NCBI GenBank assembly: GCA_004794785.1 | Contig: SJOL01005976.1 | Location: 355,943-419,942, forward strand | DNA length: 64,000 nt | From: Opisthorchis felineus | Lineage: Eukaryota; Platyhelminthes; Trematoda; Opisthorchiida; Opisthorchiidae | Direction: 5' to 3' | Shown: positions 52,397-64,000 of the stretch, in pieces | How positions within the stretch are numbered: the stretch's first letter is position 1 | How the letters are laid out: every line of letters starts with the position of its first letter | Translations under genes and position numbers: made by a program | Notes under the pieces: generated by a model | What the model saw: only the letters and a program-made list of their open reading frames with translations | The model's database searches: none | What the model was told of the DNA's origin: nothing

Positions 52397-52439
52397 ATGC
52401 CTGAAGAAGGTCCCAGAATAACTTTTGTAACCAAAGCAT
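52397..52439 (+). repeat. Stem-loop with hammerhead-like CTGAAGA box
   Basis: ATGC (52397-52400) pairs with GCAT (52436-52439). CTGAAGA follows directly (52401-52407), and CCAAA precedes the second strand (52431-52435), with GGT/ACC as an inner stem. The layout is that of a hammerhead that lacks stem III and has C in place of G12. It may be a relic of another Penelope-type terminal repeat. Confidence 0.3.
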
Positions 52440-54723
52440 CTGATAAGTGACCGATGGTTATGGATTTGTGCGTTTCCACTGATCCATTTGCCATCCGTAA
52501 ATCGCAAGCGTACTAAGTTTTTTGCAACAAAAATCTTAGCGAAATGTTTTGGACAAACCTATCTATTGAATGTTTTACTCTGGGTTGCTGAGATGAAAGA
52601 ACTTGTCCCTTTCAGAGAGTTACATGGGCGTGCCATCGCCTTCGTCGGAGCACTAAACGAGAAAAAGACGACAACAGTGCACTCAATCATCAAACTTATC
52701 CAGATATTACTCACTGTAGAGTCCCGGAGGAATTAAACAAGTTACACGAAGTAAGGTCCTGGAAGTAGGATGAAGCTATCTATTGTGGTGCCTTATTATG
52801 CATGTGGCAATAAATGCAGTACAAGTACTCCATATATCTGGAAATTATTCGCATTCTGGACAGACCACTTATTTCTTGCGAACAACGCCTACATCCGTAC
52901 GGTTGTGAAAAAGAAGTCATTAGAAGGTGAATGCAAATGAAAACCGTGATTGTTTGGCTGCTCCTCAAGCATAGATTAAATGTTCGCTCCTAACCTGATT
53001 GGTTATGAAAAACATATAGCGCCCTTCCTGCTGTGTTTTTCTGAAGTAGTGGTTTTTCAACCAGAGAAGTAACGAAAATGATTATTGTAAATATTACAGC
53101 TGGATAGAGGAACGTGCAGATCTTCTTACGAGATTTTTACTGAGAACAAAGAGGAAATACCAGAGGAGAATATTCAAGTCGATGGTGGGATGAAGTGAAC
53201 ACAATGACTGGCTTAGTTTGTACTTATAACCCACTTGTGATATTTGGACAGAAGATACTCTTTGAGAAACTCCACTCAAAAAAACTAAATGGAAGGTTAC
53301 TTGGAGATAGGTCTCATCTCATTTGCATATGGTAATGAACATCGTTACCACTAATGAGAAAGATTCCAATCAATCGCTTGACCAATCAGTCAATCGCATT
53401 TCCCTGGACGCCATTTGAAATATCGTTCATCACGTGGGCAGAGATATCGCTCTACACCAATCAGCGAAACATAATATTAGTGGCAATTTTGATATGATTC
53501 AGTATGAAAGAGAGAAAAACTACTAACCTTAGTTTGTTTTTGGTCCCATTCGTGGAACATCTTTAGTTCAAACACCAAAGTGCAATAAACACACTTAAGG
53601 TATAGAACCATTGAGCTAACATGCAACCAAAAGAAACAAGCAAGGAATGCATAGTACTGGCAAACCGCCCGACCAGTGCTTACTTGTCTAAATGACTCAT
53701 TTTTCTGAGCAAATTAACCCTTAACTGTAGTTATGCAACTGTCGATTTGTATAAGCTTAGAGTGACATTTACGTGCTCGCGCGTTGCCTGTGTAGCCAGT
53801 GACTCAGCTACATTGCTCAGTGAAGACAGTTCTCTGAAATTTAATGGGGTGACGTAAATGGACTTATTCAAAATACTCTAATTTAGCATGGTATCAGAGC
53901 TTGAACTTAGTAGGGGTACGCAACCGGATTACAGGGAATTAAATTATCAATAAACTGACTAGTGATCGTCTGTCGGCTATTGTCAGATACTGCTGACGAT
54001 AGCATCTGTTTAGTCTGATAATTGAAAGTCACAACTAGAGTGATATTTCAATGTCTTTATCATAAAAAATACCGCTAGGCAAACAATAAAACAAACTGTT
54101 GCGACCAGCGATACTTATTAATGATAATGTTGCAAATGCACAGTATGAGTATGCACCATGAGTAAAAACTGACTTTGATTGTGGGTTCATTCTTGAGAAA
54201 CGTGCTCAGAGTCGAAAATCTTGATTTTGGATTTTTAGGGTTTCTCAATAGGTCGTTCTGTCCGGGATTTAAAGCGCTTTCTTAGCGACGTAGACTATCT
54301 GTAATGAACCATCACTCATCCATTCCAGTCAAATGGAAAATAATCGTCTTAGGAGTTCAAACGACATGCTTTAGAGTTATTGCGTTGTAACTGTTGGAAT
54401 TTTCATCTTTTTATCAGATAAATGCACAAATGCCATTTTTCCTAGCAAAGCCCTGGAACTTGATCTACGGATGTAATTTATCTAGATTTTGCATCGCTCG
54501 AAGCGGATTGTTTCAGAATTCTACTGGAGCAATGAATATACTGGTGGATGTCTTACTAAGAACATGGACGGCGTGCAAACTTAAGCGTATTTGTTATCAA
54601 TCATGGCTAGTGCCCTACAAATTAAGGTAAAACTGAACCGTGGTGACATGCATGGTTGGGTACATAACCAGTACAGATTTGATTCAGGGAAAAAATATGT
54701 ACTGGTCCAATGAACACACAGGC
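52440..54723. other. Unassigned DNA
   Basis: Frames at 52488-52736 (plus) and 53094-53279 (minus) carry no recognisable domain. Nothing else was seen. Confidence 0.45.
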
Positions 54724-54751
54724 AAATAAAATCACATTTGTGATTTTATTT
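54724..54751. repeat. Perfect AT-rich hairpin
   Basis: AAATAAAATCACA (54724-54736) is the exact reverse complement of TGTGATTTTATTT (54739-54751), with two T in the loop. It contains AATAAA on both strands. It could act as a bidirectional poly(A) signal or be the end of a small element; neither is shown by the sequence. Confidence 0.8.
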
Positions 54752-55681
54752 TCCAATTTAACTTTACTTTACTTCATACCATAGTGGCTTTATAAAAGTT
54801 CGTTTTCATCTGTACGGTTTTCTTTTCTAAAAACAGTTAAGCAGCAACCATGCATCTTCATCTTGGTCTGCCTTTAACGGATATTTTTTTGAGAAAGCCC
54901 GGACACAGAAAAGCAAAATTAATAAGTGAACAATTGAAATTTTGTGGCTGATTGGTCGAGTACACTTTCATTGCGCGTGATTTTCACACTGTAATCGAGG
55001 CGAATTTGTACGACCTGGTTAGGCATTTGCGGCGTTTCACTCACTGCGGAGTAAGCGTAAACCAGATAAAGTTCTCCAGGGACACCGAGTTACAACGTGG
55101 TCTGGCCAGTAAGCACATTTCCATCGCTTTGTGAACAGGATGTATGAGCAAATATTTGTCAGGTTTCTGTGAACCAGGGCTGCGCAAGTGACATATCACC
55201 TATGGCATTTACGTCCATACCAAATATCCCTAATGAAAAACGGATACCCAGGGAAGTCTGCAAAGAACTATTCGAAGCAACATTTTGCAACCGATGATAG
55301 CAAAAACCTGATAGTTTTGAAGCTGCTCATTTACATTGTGCTGCTGTTCATAAAAGTTTTTCCTAAACAACAGCGCAGGCGCTAACGACTTCATTTACAA
55401 GGACGTTTATTTCCGCAGAGCCTAAGGACCCTTCAGCGACGCTCAGCACACAAATCAAGCATAATGTACGGCTACACGTCTCTTCCGTGGTGATATGTTC
55501 ATATTTTTACCGAGTGATCCGCAATCCAGTTGGTTTGGGTGACCTGACATCTAACTCATACAACTGCTGAGCACGAACTGCAACACACAGGAATCGGACA
55601 AGCGAAATACACGATGATTTCAAATGCAACTCATTCGGTCGAGCAGGGCTCTGTATTAGGTATACCGGGTGGTTCACCGTG
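54752..55681. other. Unassigned DNA
   Basis: Frames 54952-55134 and 55188-55385 (plus) are unrecognised. No other structure seen. Confidence 0.45.
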
Positions 55682-55698
55682 ATCCATCCATCCATCCA
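55682..55698. repeat. (ATCC)n microsatellite
   Basis: Four ATCC units and one extra A, just upstream of a tRNA-like SINE head. Confidence 0.85.
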
Positions 55699-55710
55699 AT
55701 TATACCTGTT

Positions 55711-55830
55711 TGTTCTCGAGTGGTTAAGCGAAAGACACTTACAACCACAGGGGCGGTCGCCGTTCGACTATACAAACCGGTGTTCCCGTAAAATGACTTC
55801 AAATGAAGCTTTCTTCTTGCCTTGGCCTAC
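55711..55830 (+). mobile_element. Possible tRNA-derived SINE
   Basis: A-box-like TGGTTAAGCG at 55721-55730 and a weaker B box CCGTTCGACTA at 55760-55770, 39 bases apart. A CCTTGGCCTA block near 55820 resembles TCTTGGCCTA in SINE copy B (8446-8455), and ATGACTTCAAATGAAGC (55793-55809) sits roughly where the hammerhead stem II lies there. The match is too weak to be sure it is the same family. Confidence 0.35.
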
Positions 55831-58800
55831 CGACTTATGTCTGTAATCAAACCATTTCGAGTGACTTTAATATCGTCCCATTTTTGCCGTACATTTAAAC
55901 ATCCGATGCCTTTTGCACGCAAATACTTAACCAGTTTTCCCTCTTCAAAGATCAAGTTGTCAGTAAGGTTGTATAGAAAACGATCGTTTACAGTTATAGG
56001 CGTCATGCAAAAACAAGGGAATCAATGACGTATTTCCAGGTGAACTCCCTTTTACGCTCTAGTGGTAGGAATAAATGACAGGAACTAAGTCTTTTAGACT
56101 AGAAACTCAAAAGGACTGCCTTCACGAAGGATAACATTGTAACCAGTTTGGAAACATACACTATGGAGCGTAATTGACCAGTCAACAACGATATCTCCGA
56201 ATGAAGAATATATCAACCTAATAATCTTCGACCTTAACAGGATCTGTTGCCGGTGCGGGTTGTCTTGGTTTCGGATAAAGTGTTTTGCTTCAGAAATCCT
56301 TTCCCGTATCATTTGATCAAACTAGTCCTAGAAAACATCCGTATCGCGGACGGATGAAGAACCACCAGAATAACTCCTGTACCTGAGATTCTCAACCTAG
56401 TCAACTACTAAAGTTCCGTCCGATACCGCACAGATGGATACTACTAAATGTGTCTGAATGCCTATTTCTGTTTCTTGTAAAACTTCACGGAAAGCCTTGA
56501 GAAATGTACCGCATTTTGCATCCTATGATTGGAGATGCTGAGATAAATCAGGAATTTTCTGATAATCTACCAATTGTCAGTACCAGGGAGTATGCTGGCA
56601 AAATTGCTACTCCTTGCGCATCATCCAAGGCACTAACCGGGCATTTATTCAAGCGTGGTACGAAATCCTGACCCAAAGTTGGTCATGTGGTTGGTGGGCA
56701 CTCCTCGATGGTCCAACGCTAGTTTAGCTCATCCTGTGGTTCATCGAGTAATTGTATACCCCGAGTTTCCACAAATCTTATTTTCTACTTAAAATGGCAG
56801 CCTTATCTACCATATTCAGTCTCCTACTGAGGCCGTATACATATCGCGACCACTGTCCACTCATTGCCGCCACCATCCGGAGTTGAGGGCATGCAGTGTC
56901 GCTGTGTTATGGTCATCTGTGAAGTTGCATGGATTTAACATCTTCAAATTAGTAAGCGTAAGTTTCGAGGACGAATTTACCCTCTTATTCCCACTACCTA
57001 GTAGGCAATTATTTTTAAAACGTTTGCCGGATTACAGGAAATAGACGCTTTTACCAGCAATAGCAGCACTCGGCCTTCGGCACTTTCAACTGACATTCCA
57101 ACCTGCTTTCTGATTGATATCTTATATTAGAGACAAATGAATGCCAAAGCAAATCCTTCAATCGATTACATTTAGACAAAATGGTTTGCCTCTCAAAACA
57201 TCCACTAGACAACACCCGCATTCGTACGCAAGAATCGTATATAAAAATTGCCTTTGGATTCTTATCTCGACACCTGCTAATATGAAAAGTATCCTGGAGG
57301 TAAAATGTTTCAACATAATTTGTTGTTCCTGAACTGTCTTCCTTTTTTTGAGTCCTTATTCGTTTTCTCAGCCTTTGTTTGCTATCTCAGCTTGTGAACA
57401 TGTAATTATGATGAGTATAAATATGTGTAAAAATATTTCTCGAGCAAATCTGCATTCACCAGCAATTCACTAGCAATAACGAATGACGAAAAACTTTCCG
57501 CTTGTGTTTTTTAATTCTACAACCCCAGCGTGCAGCTCACCTTAGAGGACAATTGTCCAGATAGCAAGTTTGTTCCAAAAGCTCGCATATCACGCGCACC
57601 ATAGAATCATGTGGTCACATTTTATTTGTGACCGTACCGTTCAATACAAAAAGCGATCTGTCAATGCGGAGGACTATTTTTTCTTTACCTTACTACGGAT
57701 AGTCGAGATGCTCCTCTCACATGCAATTGGGAAATAGATTAACTCGGTTTTCAGAACAAAAAGTATTTATGTATTGGTTTCGAAATTCCCCAAACCAGTG
57801 TCAAAGTATGCTCATGACATTTGATTTCACTAATACCTCCGACGGCTTATGGAATTGGTCACGTGGTATTTCCACTCGGAACGCAGGACGTAGAGCAAAA
57901 CTGGGAAATCAAGAATATTCTTTTTTTCAGGAGACGTGACATAATTAGCAAATGATACTGTTCAACACATCTGAAGTACTTTGAAAGAGCCGCTGGTTGT
58001 TTGGTCATATTTCTGACACGGTGTGCTAAATTTGTTTAGGACACTCGAGGTATTTCAGAGTGTGAGGCTCTTTTTCAAATAGTATGTCGTACCACTGGAG
58101 GGTATCTAGAACATACACGTTTCATTTGCAAGATGAGGATACGGTTTCATCAAAATATACGGTTGCAGTATGTCTTCTATGTTATATTAAGCAGGTTTCC
58201 TAGGAATACGTCCATCTCATTGGAGCATTTGCTTGCCGTTAAAATGATTCAGTGATTTAAGATTCGCGCTATATAAGAAAAAGTGACGTTATTCACATGA
58301 CAACCTGAATGTAATAAAATTCTAAAAGGAATATGGTCAAGTTTCAACACTATAATCACCTGAAACAAATGTCATTATATCCTCGTTTCGAGGGTTAACC
58401 AGCCACCGCCAGATCTTCAATCAGGTGCTCTCAAAGTTCAAACGCACTGGCGTGAATCTACTTTGGTCACAGTTGCCCTAATGATCTGCCCATCCATTGG
58501 TAAAACATTTGAAAACAATTACTTGTTGAATTAACTCCTGCAGGTATGGTCTATTGAAAAAACGAAGTAAAGCACGTTTAGAGTTCGACTATGAAAATAA
58601 CAGCGTGATAGCCCTCATTATTTTTGGAACCACATCAGCAGATTTCACATATCCAGTTTTTTGGCGTTCCTCAGGTGTGTCAGTGGATTGAAAGCCTCCT
58701 ATGAATAATGACTTCTCAGATTCGATGCACTGCATAACAAGTCGGGTGGTTCATTCAATGTCCCCATTCTAGGGGAGTTTAGAAGCTGTCATCTTTCACG

Positions 58801-61800
58801 AAACCGAAAGCGTTTTCAGTTGTCCACGGTGCATCAATTCGTTTTAAACTTTGATTGTCAGTGTAGTGCTTCTAACTAAGTGAGTAAGAAACAATCAAGT
58901 TGATTTCAAATCACTATGGGAGAAACGGTCTCTCGGAGCATGAAAGGTATGACACCGTTCGAAAAAATCACTGTTTCCTCCCATTTACGGGGTACTAGCA
59001 GGACCCACGAAAATGACCACTCTCACCTGAGCAGTACTGTTAGTCCCGTTCTCACTTGGGCGAAAGAGATTGAATCACCGGATCAAGTCCTGATTTTCTT
59101 ATAACTTGCCAGCATCTCTTTGGTCATGCCAAAATTTGTACTTTGACTGCAGTCATACGAGGCATCCGTGACATCCCTTCTTCAACAGCGTGTGTTATAC
59201 ACACTTGGAACCTTACCCTTTGATACTATGCACGCGCCATGTGTGCTATGCTTATAAAAGGCGACCCAGGATGTATTCAAAGCCTGATCATTATCGGAGC
59301 CCTACGGGCTGGTTTAATATGGTTCATTAGCCCCCGAACAGCTCTGTCGAGCATGGTGTTGCTGATACCCCGTAAATATATGGTAAGGCCTCAAGCTTGA
59401 TTTGCAGGTTTAAGCACTAGCAGTTATTTACTTCGTCACACATTTATTTGTTCTGCCCACTTACTTATTCTGCCCCTCTATCTAGCTACGTAGTTACATT
59501 AAAAACTGCAAGTTAACGAAACTTTGAGTCCTCACAGAGTGATTCTCCAGACTGCTTAGAGGTAAACCGCATTAGGTTAACTTAGGTTTACGAGTCAGAT
59601 GACAACTAGAACTTACCCTGTCCGTTGAGTGTTGAGTCTCCGGCACGCAAAATATTGTGCTCTAAACGTTCCTTTGACATGCACTTAGAACATAGCTCAA
59701 ATTGGCATTGAAGTTGCTTGTCGTCTTTTATGTTGTACATTGAATATAGTCCAACAGCCGCCATATCTCGAAAGACGGAGATAAAAATGTGAGTAAATAA
59801 TTCTGCATGCGTGAGATTCTACTCGTTGCGCTTCTCATGTGTAGCTCCGAAAACAACACTTGGAAAGCTAAAAAACCCTCCACCGACCAAAACCGTTCGG
59901 TGGAAATAAAACCGGCAAATCCGTCTATACCTTTATTGGTGCGGAAAAAGCGGGAAAGCAAAAATATCCAAAGGGCTTACAATATCTGCATAGATTTCTG
60001 AAGCTTCCCACTCATCTCCAATTGATGACAGCTTAGAGATTATTCTTCCAGTACAGTAGTATCGTTTATCGCTTTCGTAGTTTGCGTACACGATTTGCGG
60101 AATAGAATAAAATCACAGAATTTATTTAAAAACCTGTGTGAATCTAGTTGTAACGAAACAACTCGAATATACCCGGAGACGTATAAATCACGAGGTAAGA
60201 AACAAGTGCTGTCTTCTGTAAAACCCTCAGATAATTTGCAATGGAATACGTATTAAGATAGCAGCTAGGATTGGGGTAAGGATGTAACAAATAAAAATTC
60301 GCCGCATGACAGTATGGGACGTTTAAGAGGTCACTGTCAACCATAACATAATTAGGGGTTGCAGGATAATGGAGCCTGATTGCTCATACAAACTGATTTT
60401 GTGCACAGCAGTCACGCTTGCGCATTTGGATAGATCTGTCCGTGGCAACAGAGCGATTTACCGGAACTCGGTATATCACTTGGAAGTCAACCTTATAAAT
60501 GACTTTAGGATTGGATTCAGCTGAATCCTAACAAACATCCACCTTAATGTAGGACCACCATATGGCTTGGGCATCGGTCCAGTGTAAATACGTCCTCTAG
60601 TCGTTTCAAGACATCTTTAGGTTTTTGTCGGAAAAATTCTCATTGCTCCACCAGTCAGGTATTACACAATTTTACTTCATTGGTTTAGGTTGAGAAAGAC
60701 CTGTGAAGCGTGCAGTCTCTTCTTTTCAACGTTCAGAAAACTAATGCGATTCCCATGTTTCGATTGTTTGCAACCGCTTGCATGCATCTGCTCCAGCTAA
60801 TCTCTTAAACAAAGTATTATTATATGTACGCATAACAATTTTCCTTAAATTGTTGCTATGACGAGCTGTTATGGAGGCTAAATTCTGGCACGTCATAACA
60901 TAGAGCACACTTGCATTTTTGATCTGAACTAAGTTACTTTTAAATTTTACTATCGATACCAATAATAATTCAACCAGGACTTAACCCACCTGAGACTGCT
61001 TGTTACCAATCAAACTGACAGTGTGATGTCTTCCACACTGTATACATATTAAAAAAGAAACAGACTTTCCATGATACGTAGTGCCATGGTTATTTTGTTT
61101 ACGTTTTGACTCGTCCACGATATTTCCTACACTCTCGAGTGACACAGGTGAATTCGTCACGACAAACCCAACATTTACCACATGAAAGTCTGCAGAAAAT
61201 TTAGGAATCAGTTAAAAACTGATCAATTTAAACTTTTCTTAAAATTGTAACACTACATGCTATTTCAAACACATTGGAAAATAACATCTAGTCTTTCATG
61301 TACCGCTTCCTTCACCTGATGGGTAACTATAACCAATGTCATGCGAATTGAAAGATTCAAAAATGTAATGCTTTATTGAAGAATTAATGTGTCACTTTTT
61401 TCTTGACTGCGGCAGTCTGTCATTTGTGTCACTGTTTTCACGCGTTTCCGTTCCCCCTCGGTTGCGAAGGACTGACTCTTTAGGGAATGAGGAGTTTTAA
61501 CCCACAATATACCAAAAGTCACGTAGGTACCATCCACAAAACGCCTTCTTGAATGCTATCCACTATACCAGAGTACGCGTGCGTTTATTTGTACTTTACG
61601 CTCTCGTTAAAAAAGCATAACCGCAGGAAAATGATGTGTTCCTTTGTTCTAAACTGTCAATTAGTCCGCCAAAATTCTCAATTGTTTATAGCGACATTCC
61701 CACTTTATATATCAAGCACGCGCACATTATATATGTGCTTAGGTTTTACTCATCAGATGTACCTGTTTGTCCTTGCATCAGAGTTAGCATATTCTGCTAC

Positions 61801-64000
61801 CTTAATTGACAGTTCGGCTTCAAAAAGCACCACCACCCAGAAGCGTGCCTGTAAAAACCGGATTTTAATCGTCCGTGCAGACAGATAGTTTTGGGCCAAC
61901 GTATTGACCTACTGGTCGCAAATGGTTTTAGTGTGTTATGTGGTCCCTCCTTAATATACCCATCTGGTATTTTTTTGTTCGTCATCATAAGCCGCATTTT
62001 ACGGTCCCAATTTTCCCACTAGTTTTCATTGGCCGATTTTACTCAGAAGAATAGGTAAACTGATGCTGTACCAAATTACTTGCTAAATCCGTTTAACCTC
62101 TTTTGGCTTCGTCTGTTCTCGCGCACCTCATGTATTTATGTGATGCCAGGTAAACAAATGAGTTATCCGAGTTATTCGAAGCCAATCAGGTTAAATAGAT
62201 GTGCACTGAACATACTGAATAATCTATTTGTTCGAAAACCACTAGCTTTTTGTTTCCATACGGATACATGCATATGTAAGTATATATGCAACATTATTCT
62301 CCTTCTTGTTGCCTTAGCGGATGAAACACGGTTTTATCCAAGTGGCCCGTCAACTACCGTATCTAGAAAACCTTCCTGTTTATTTATTTTCACCCAAAAA
62401 CAACTATACTTGAGGAACTAAGCGAATTCTTCACTAGTTGATATTCCAACGCTTCTTTTACTTATCGTTCTTGACAGCGGTTTGACGCTCTAAAATGTGT
62501 GATATTCTAACTCTTTCATGGATGTGATATATAAGGATTTCATCCTGATTGTTTGGCAAAAATTTCAAAGCTAATGTCGTCTGAAAGAAAGTCTAGTTAC
62601 CTGGTGTGACACTAGTGAGCATAAGCCTTAACCGCTGGGGATTTTTTTCAAAAAGATCATGAATTATTTTACAACCAAAAACAACCGGAACAAAAACGGA
62701 GGCAAGAGATGCAGTGCCAGGTTTAAACGAACAACTCAAATTCGACATCACTAGTTTGTTAACGCCCATTTCGGGTATTATATACACTATGAGGTATACA
62801 ATTAAAAGTGAAGAACACCAGTCTTAGTAAAAAAGGCCCCCAAACAATCGACTTTGAGAGGCTAGATGGAGTTTTTAAACCGCATTAATTTCGGGAAAGG
62901 TAAAATTGATAATACTGTTTTCAAGTTTGAAGGCGGTAGACCAAGACTAAATGGAATACAAAGGAGAGATAAAACTGTGCACTCCTTACACCAGTGGTAT
63001 ATTTACTTGTCGTTAATTGCACTGAGTATGCGAACTTCGTTCGTTCGACTTAATTGACCAGCCGTCGATACCCGCTGAGTTTTTGGGTGTTTTTGGCACA
63101 TTTTCCGGTCAGGTGGGCATGGTGCAGATAGTGTTTTCTAGGTTATGACCACTATTATCAGATATATGTACATAAATACACATATCTAAACAACAGTACG
63201 GTAAAATATACGGGCGAACAAATTATTGCTTCACTTGGTCAAAGGAATAAATGTGATGTCAGCTGTATCCTATGTCATGAAGACACTGGGTCGAACAGGT
63301 CCGAAACCTTTTCTGAAACAGGTTGACAGCCAAAAATCGAAAGTTAGCTAACTAGAATGCTCCGGTCTAACCACAAGCTACCTTTTCAAGGCGTTTGTTG
63401 GTAGTAATACGTGGCTCTAATTATGGGCACCGAAAGCGGGGAGATATGCACCCAAAGTGTCTATGTGTTATCAGTCTAAAAAGGCAAGCCCATAAAACCA
63501 CGTCGGTGCAGTCACAGTGACAGTTTGATGGCAGCCTTATAATGTAACAGAACACTACAGAATCATACAACACCAGAATCAAACGAAATTAAATACGGTT
63601 ATTCTGCCAAGCTATAAAACCAAAGACTCATTTACGGTTAGCTGAAAAATGGAGCGACAGATTGAAGATGGACAACATTTCAATATTGCCGCATCATTTT
63701 TAAGAATATTTTAAGTTATCAGTCCAATTAGACCGATATATCTAAGTAGACCTGTGTGTGTTTTTCCACCGGTCTTATTCCCTCGTTGGCATCTGTCGCT
63801 TACACTCCTCCAAGAAACCCGCCTGTTATTTACGAACAACGCGCAGCCACCTGTCGGTTCAACCAGATTTAATCGAAGACCCGCTTCAGGTGTTGGCGAC
63901 TAATTTGCCAAAACAGCAATCGATAAGCATCTTCTCCCAGCCATTTCCTCATTTTACGATTTCGAATGTCCGTTCCGTGGAAGGGATGACTCTGGTTGCC
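55831..64000. other. Unassigned DNA to the window end
   Basis: No gene, RNA or known element was recognised in these 8.2 kb. Frames of 60-113 codons (for example 61553-61888 and 62080-62421, plus) have no domain. A perfect 16-base palindrome, GGATTCAG-CTGAATCC, lies at 60513-60528. Stretches near 56.64-56.94 kb, 59.28-59.40 kb and 63.78-64.00 kb are GC-richer than their surroundings and may be unrecognised repeats. Confidence 0.4.

Overview
This window looks like non-coding, repeat-rich DNA from a flatworm (Platyhelminthes), most likely a digenean fluke. The base composition is AT-leaning. No open frame exceeds 152 codons, and the number and lengths of frames over 100 codons are about what chance gives in 64 kb. 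I recognise no intact host gene, tRNA gene, rRNA or CRISPR array. The taxonomic call rests on the decayed mobile elements: RTE/SR2-like LINEs of the type common in fluke genomes, a Penelope-like element (PLE) with a GIY-YIG endonuclease domain, tRNA-derived SINEs that end in a hammerhead ribozyme (the arrangement known from the schistosome Sm-alpha SINE), and hammerheads of the minimal type known from PLEs.

Layout. 0.5 kb: SINE with pol III boxes and a decayed hammerhead. 5.1-5.9 kb: PLE 3' coding part (end of the RT region, linker, GIY-YIG). 8.3 kb: second hammerhead SINE. 16.9-18.3 kb, minus strand: internally deleted RTE-like LINE with an intact YADD box and a recognisable 3' tail. 23.4-23.7 kb, minus: a 5'-truncated 3' end of the same kind of LINE. 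25.7 kb: single arm of a dispersed repeat. 27.0-27.2 kb: a perfect 51-bp inverted repeat of that same arm around a hammerhead-like core. 29.9 kb: decayed PLE-type hammerhead. 32.2 kb: unrelated tRNA-derived SINE with a perfect B box. 36.24 kb: PLE-type hammerhead with its whole catalytic core intact. 42.6 kb: third hammerhead SINE copy. 48.2-51.5 kb, plus: long decayed RTE-like LINE (endonuclease, linker, RT). 52.4 kb: hammerhead-like stem-loop. 54.7 kb: perfect small hairpin. 55.7 kb: possible further tRNA-like SINE. From 55.8 kb to the end I recognise nothing.

How the parts relate. The LINEs supply the kind of reverse transcriptase that SINEs borrow. The tRNA-like heads would give pol III transcripts and the hammerheads would trim them. 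In PLEs the hammerhead lies in the terminal repeats. The most interesting feature of the window is the number of ribozyme relics from at least three separate lineages, one of which (36,239-36,280) could still cleave. Element identities come from recognising protein and RNA motifs by eye, not from a database search.
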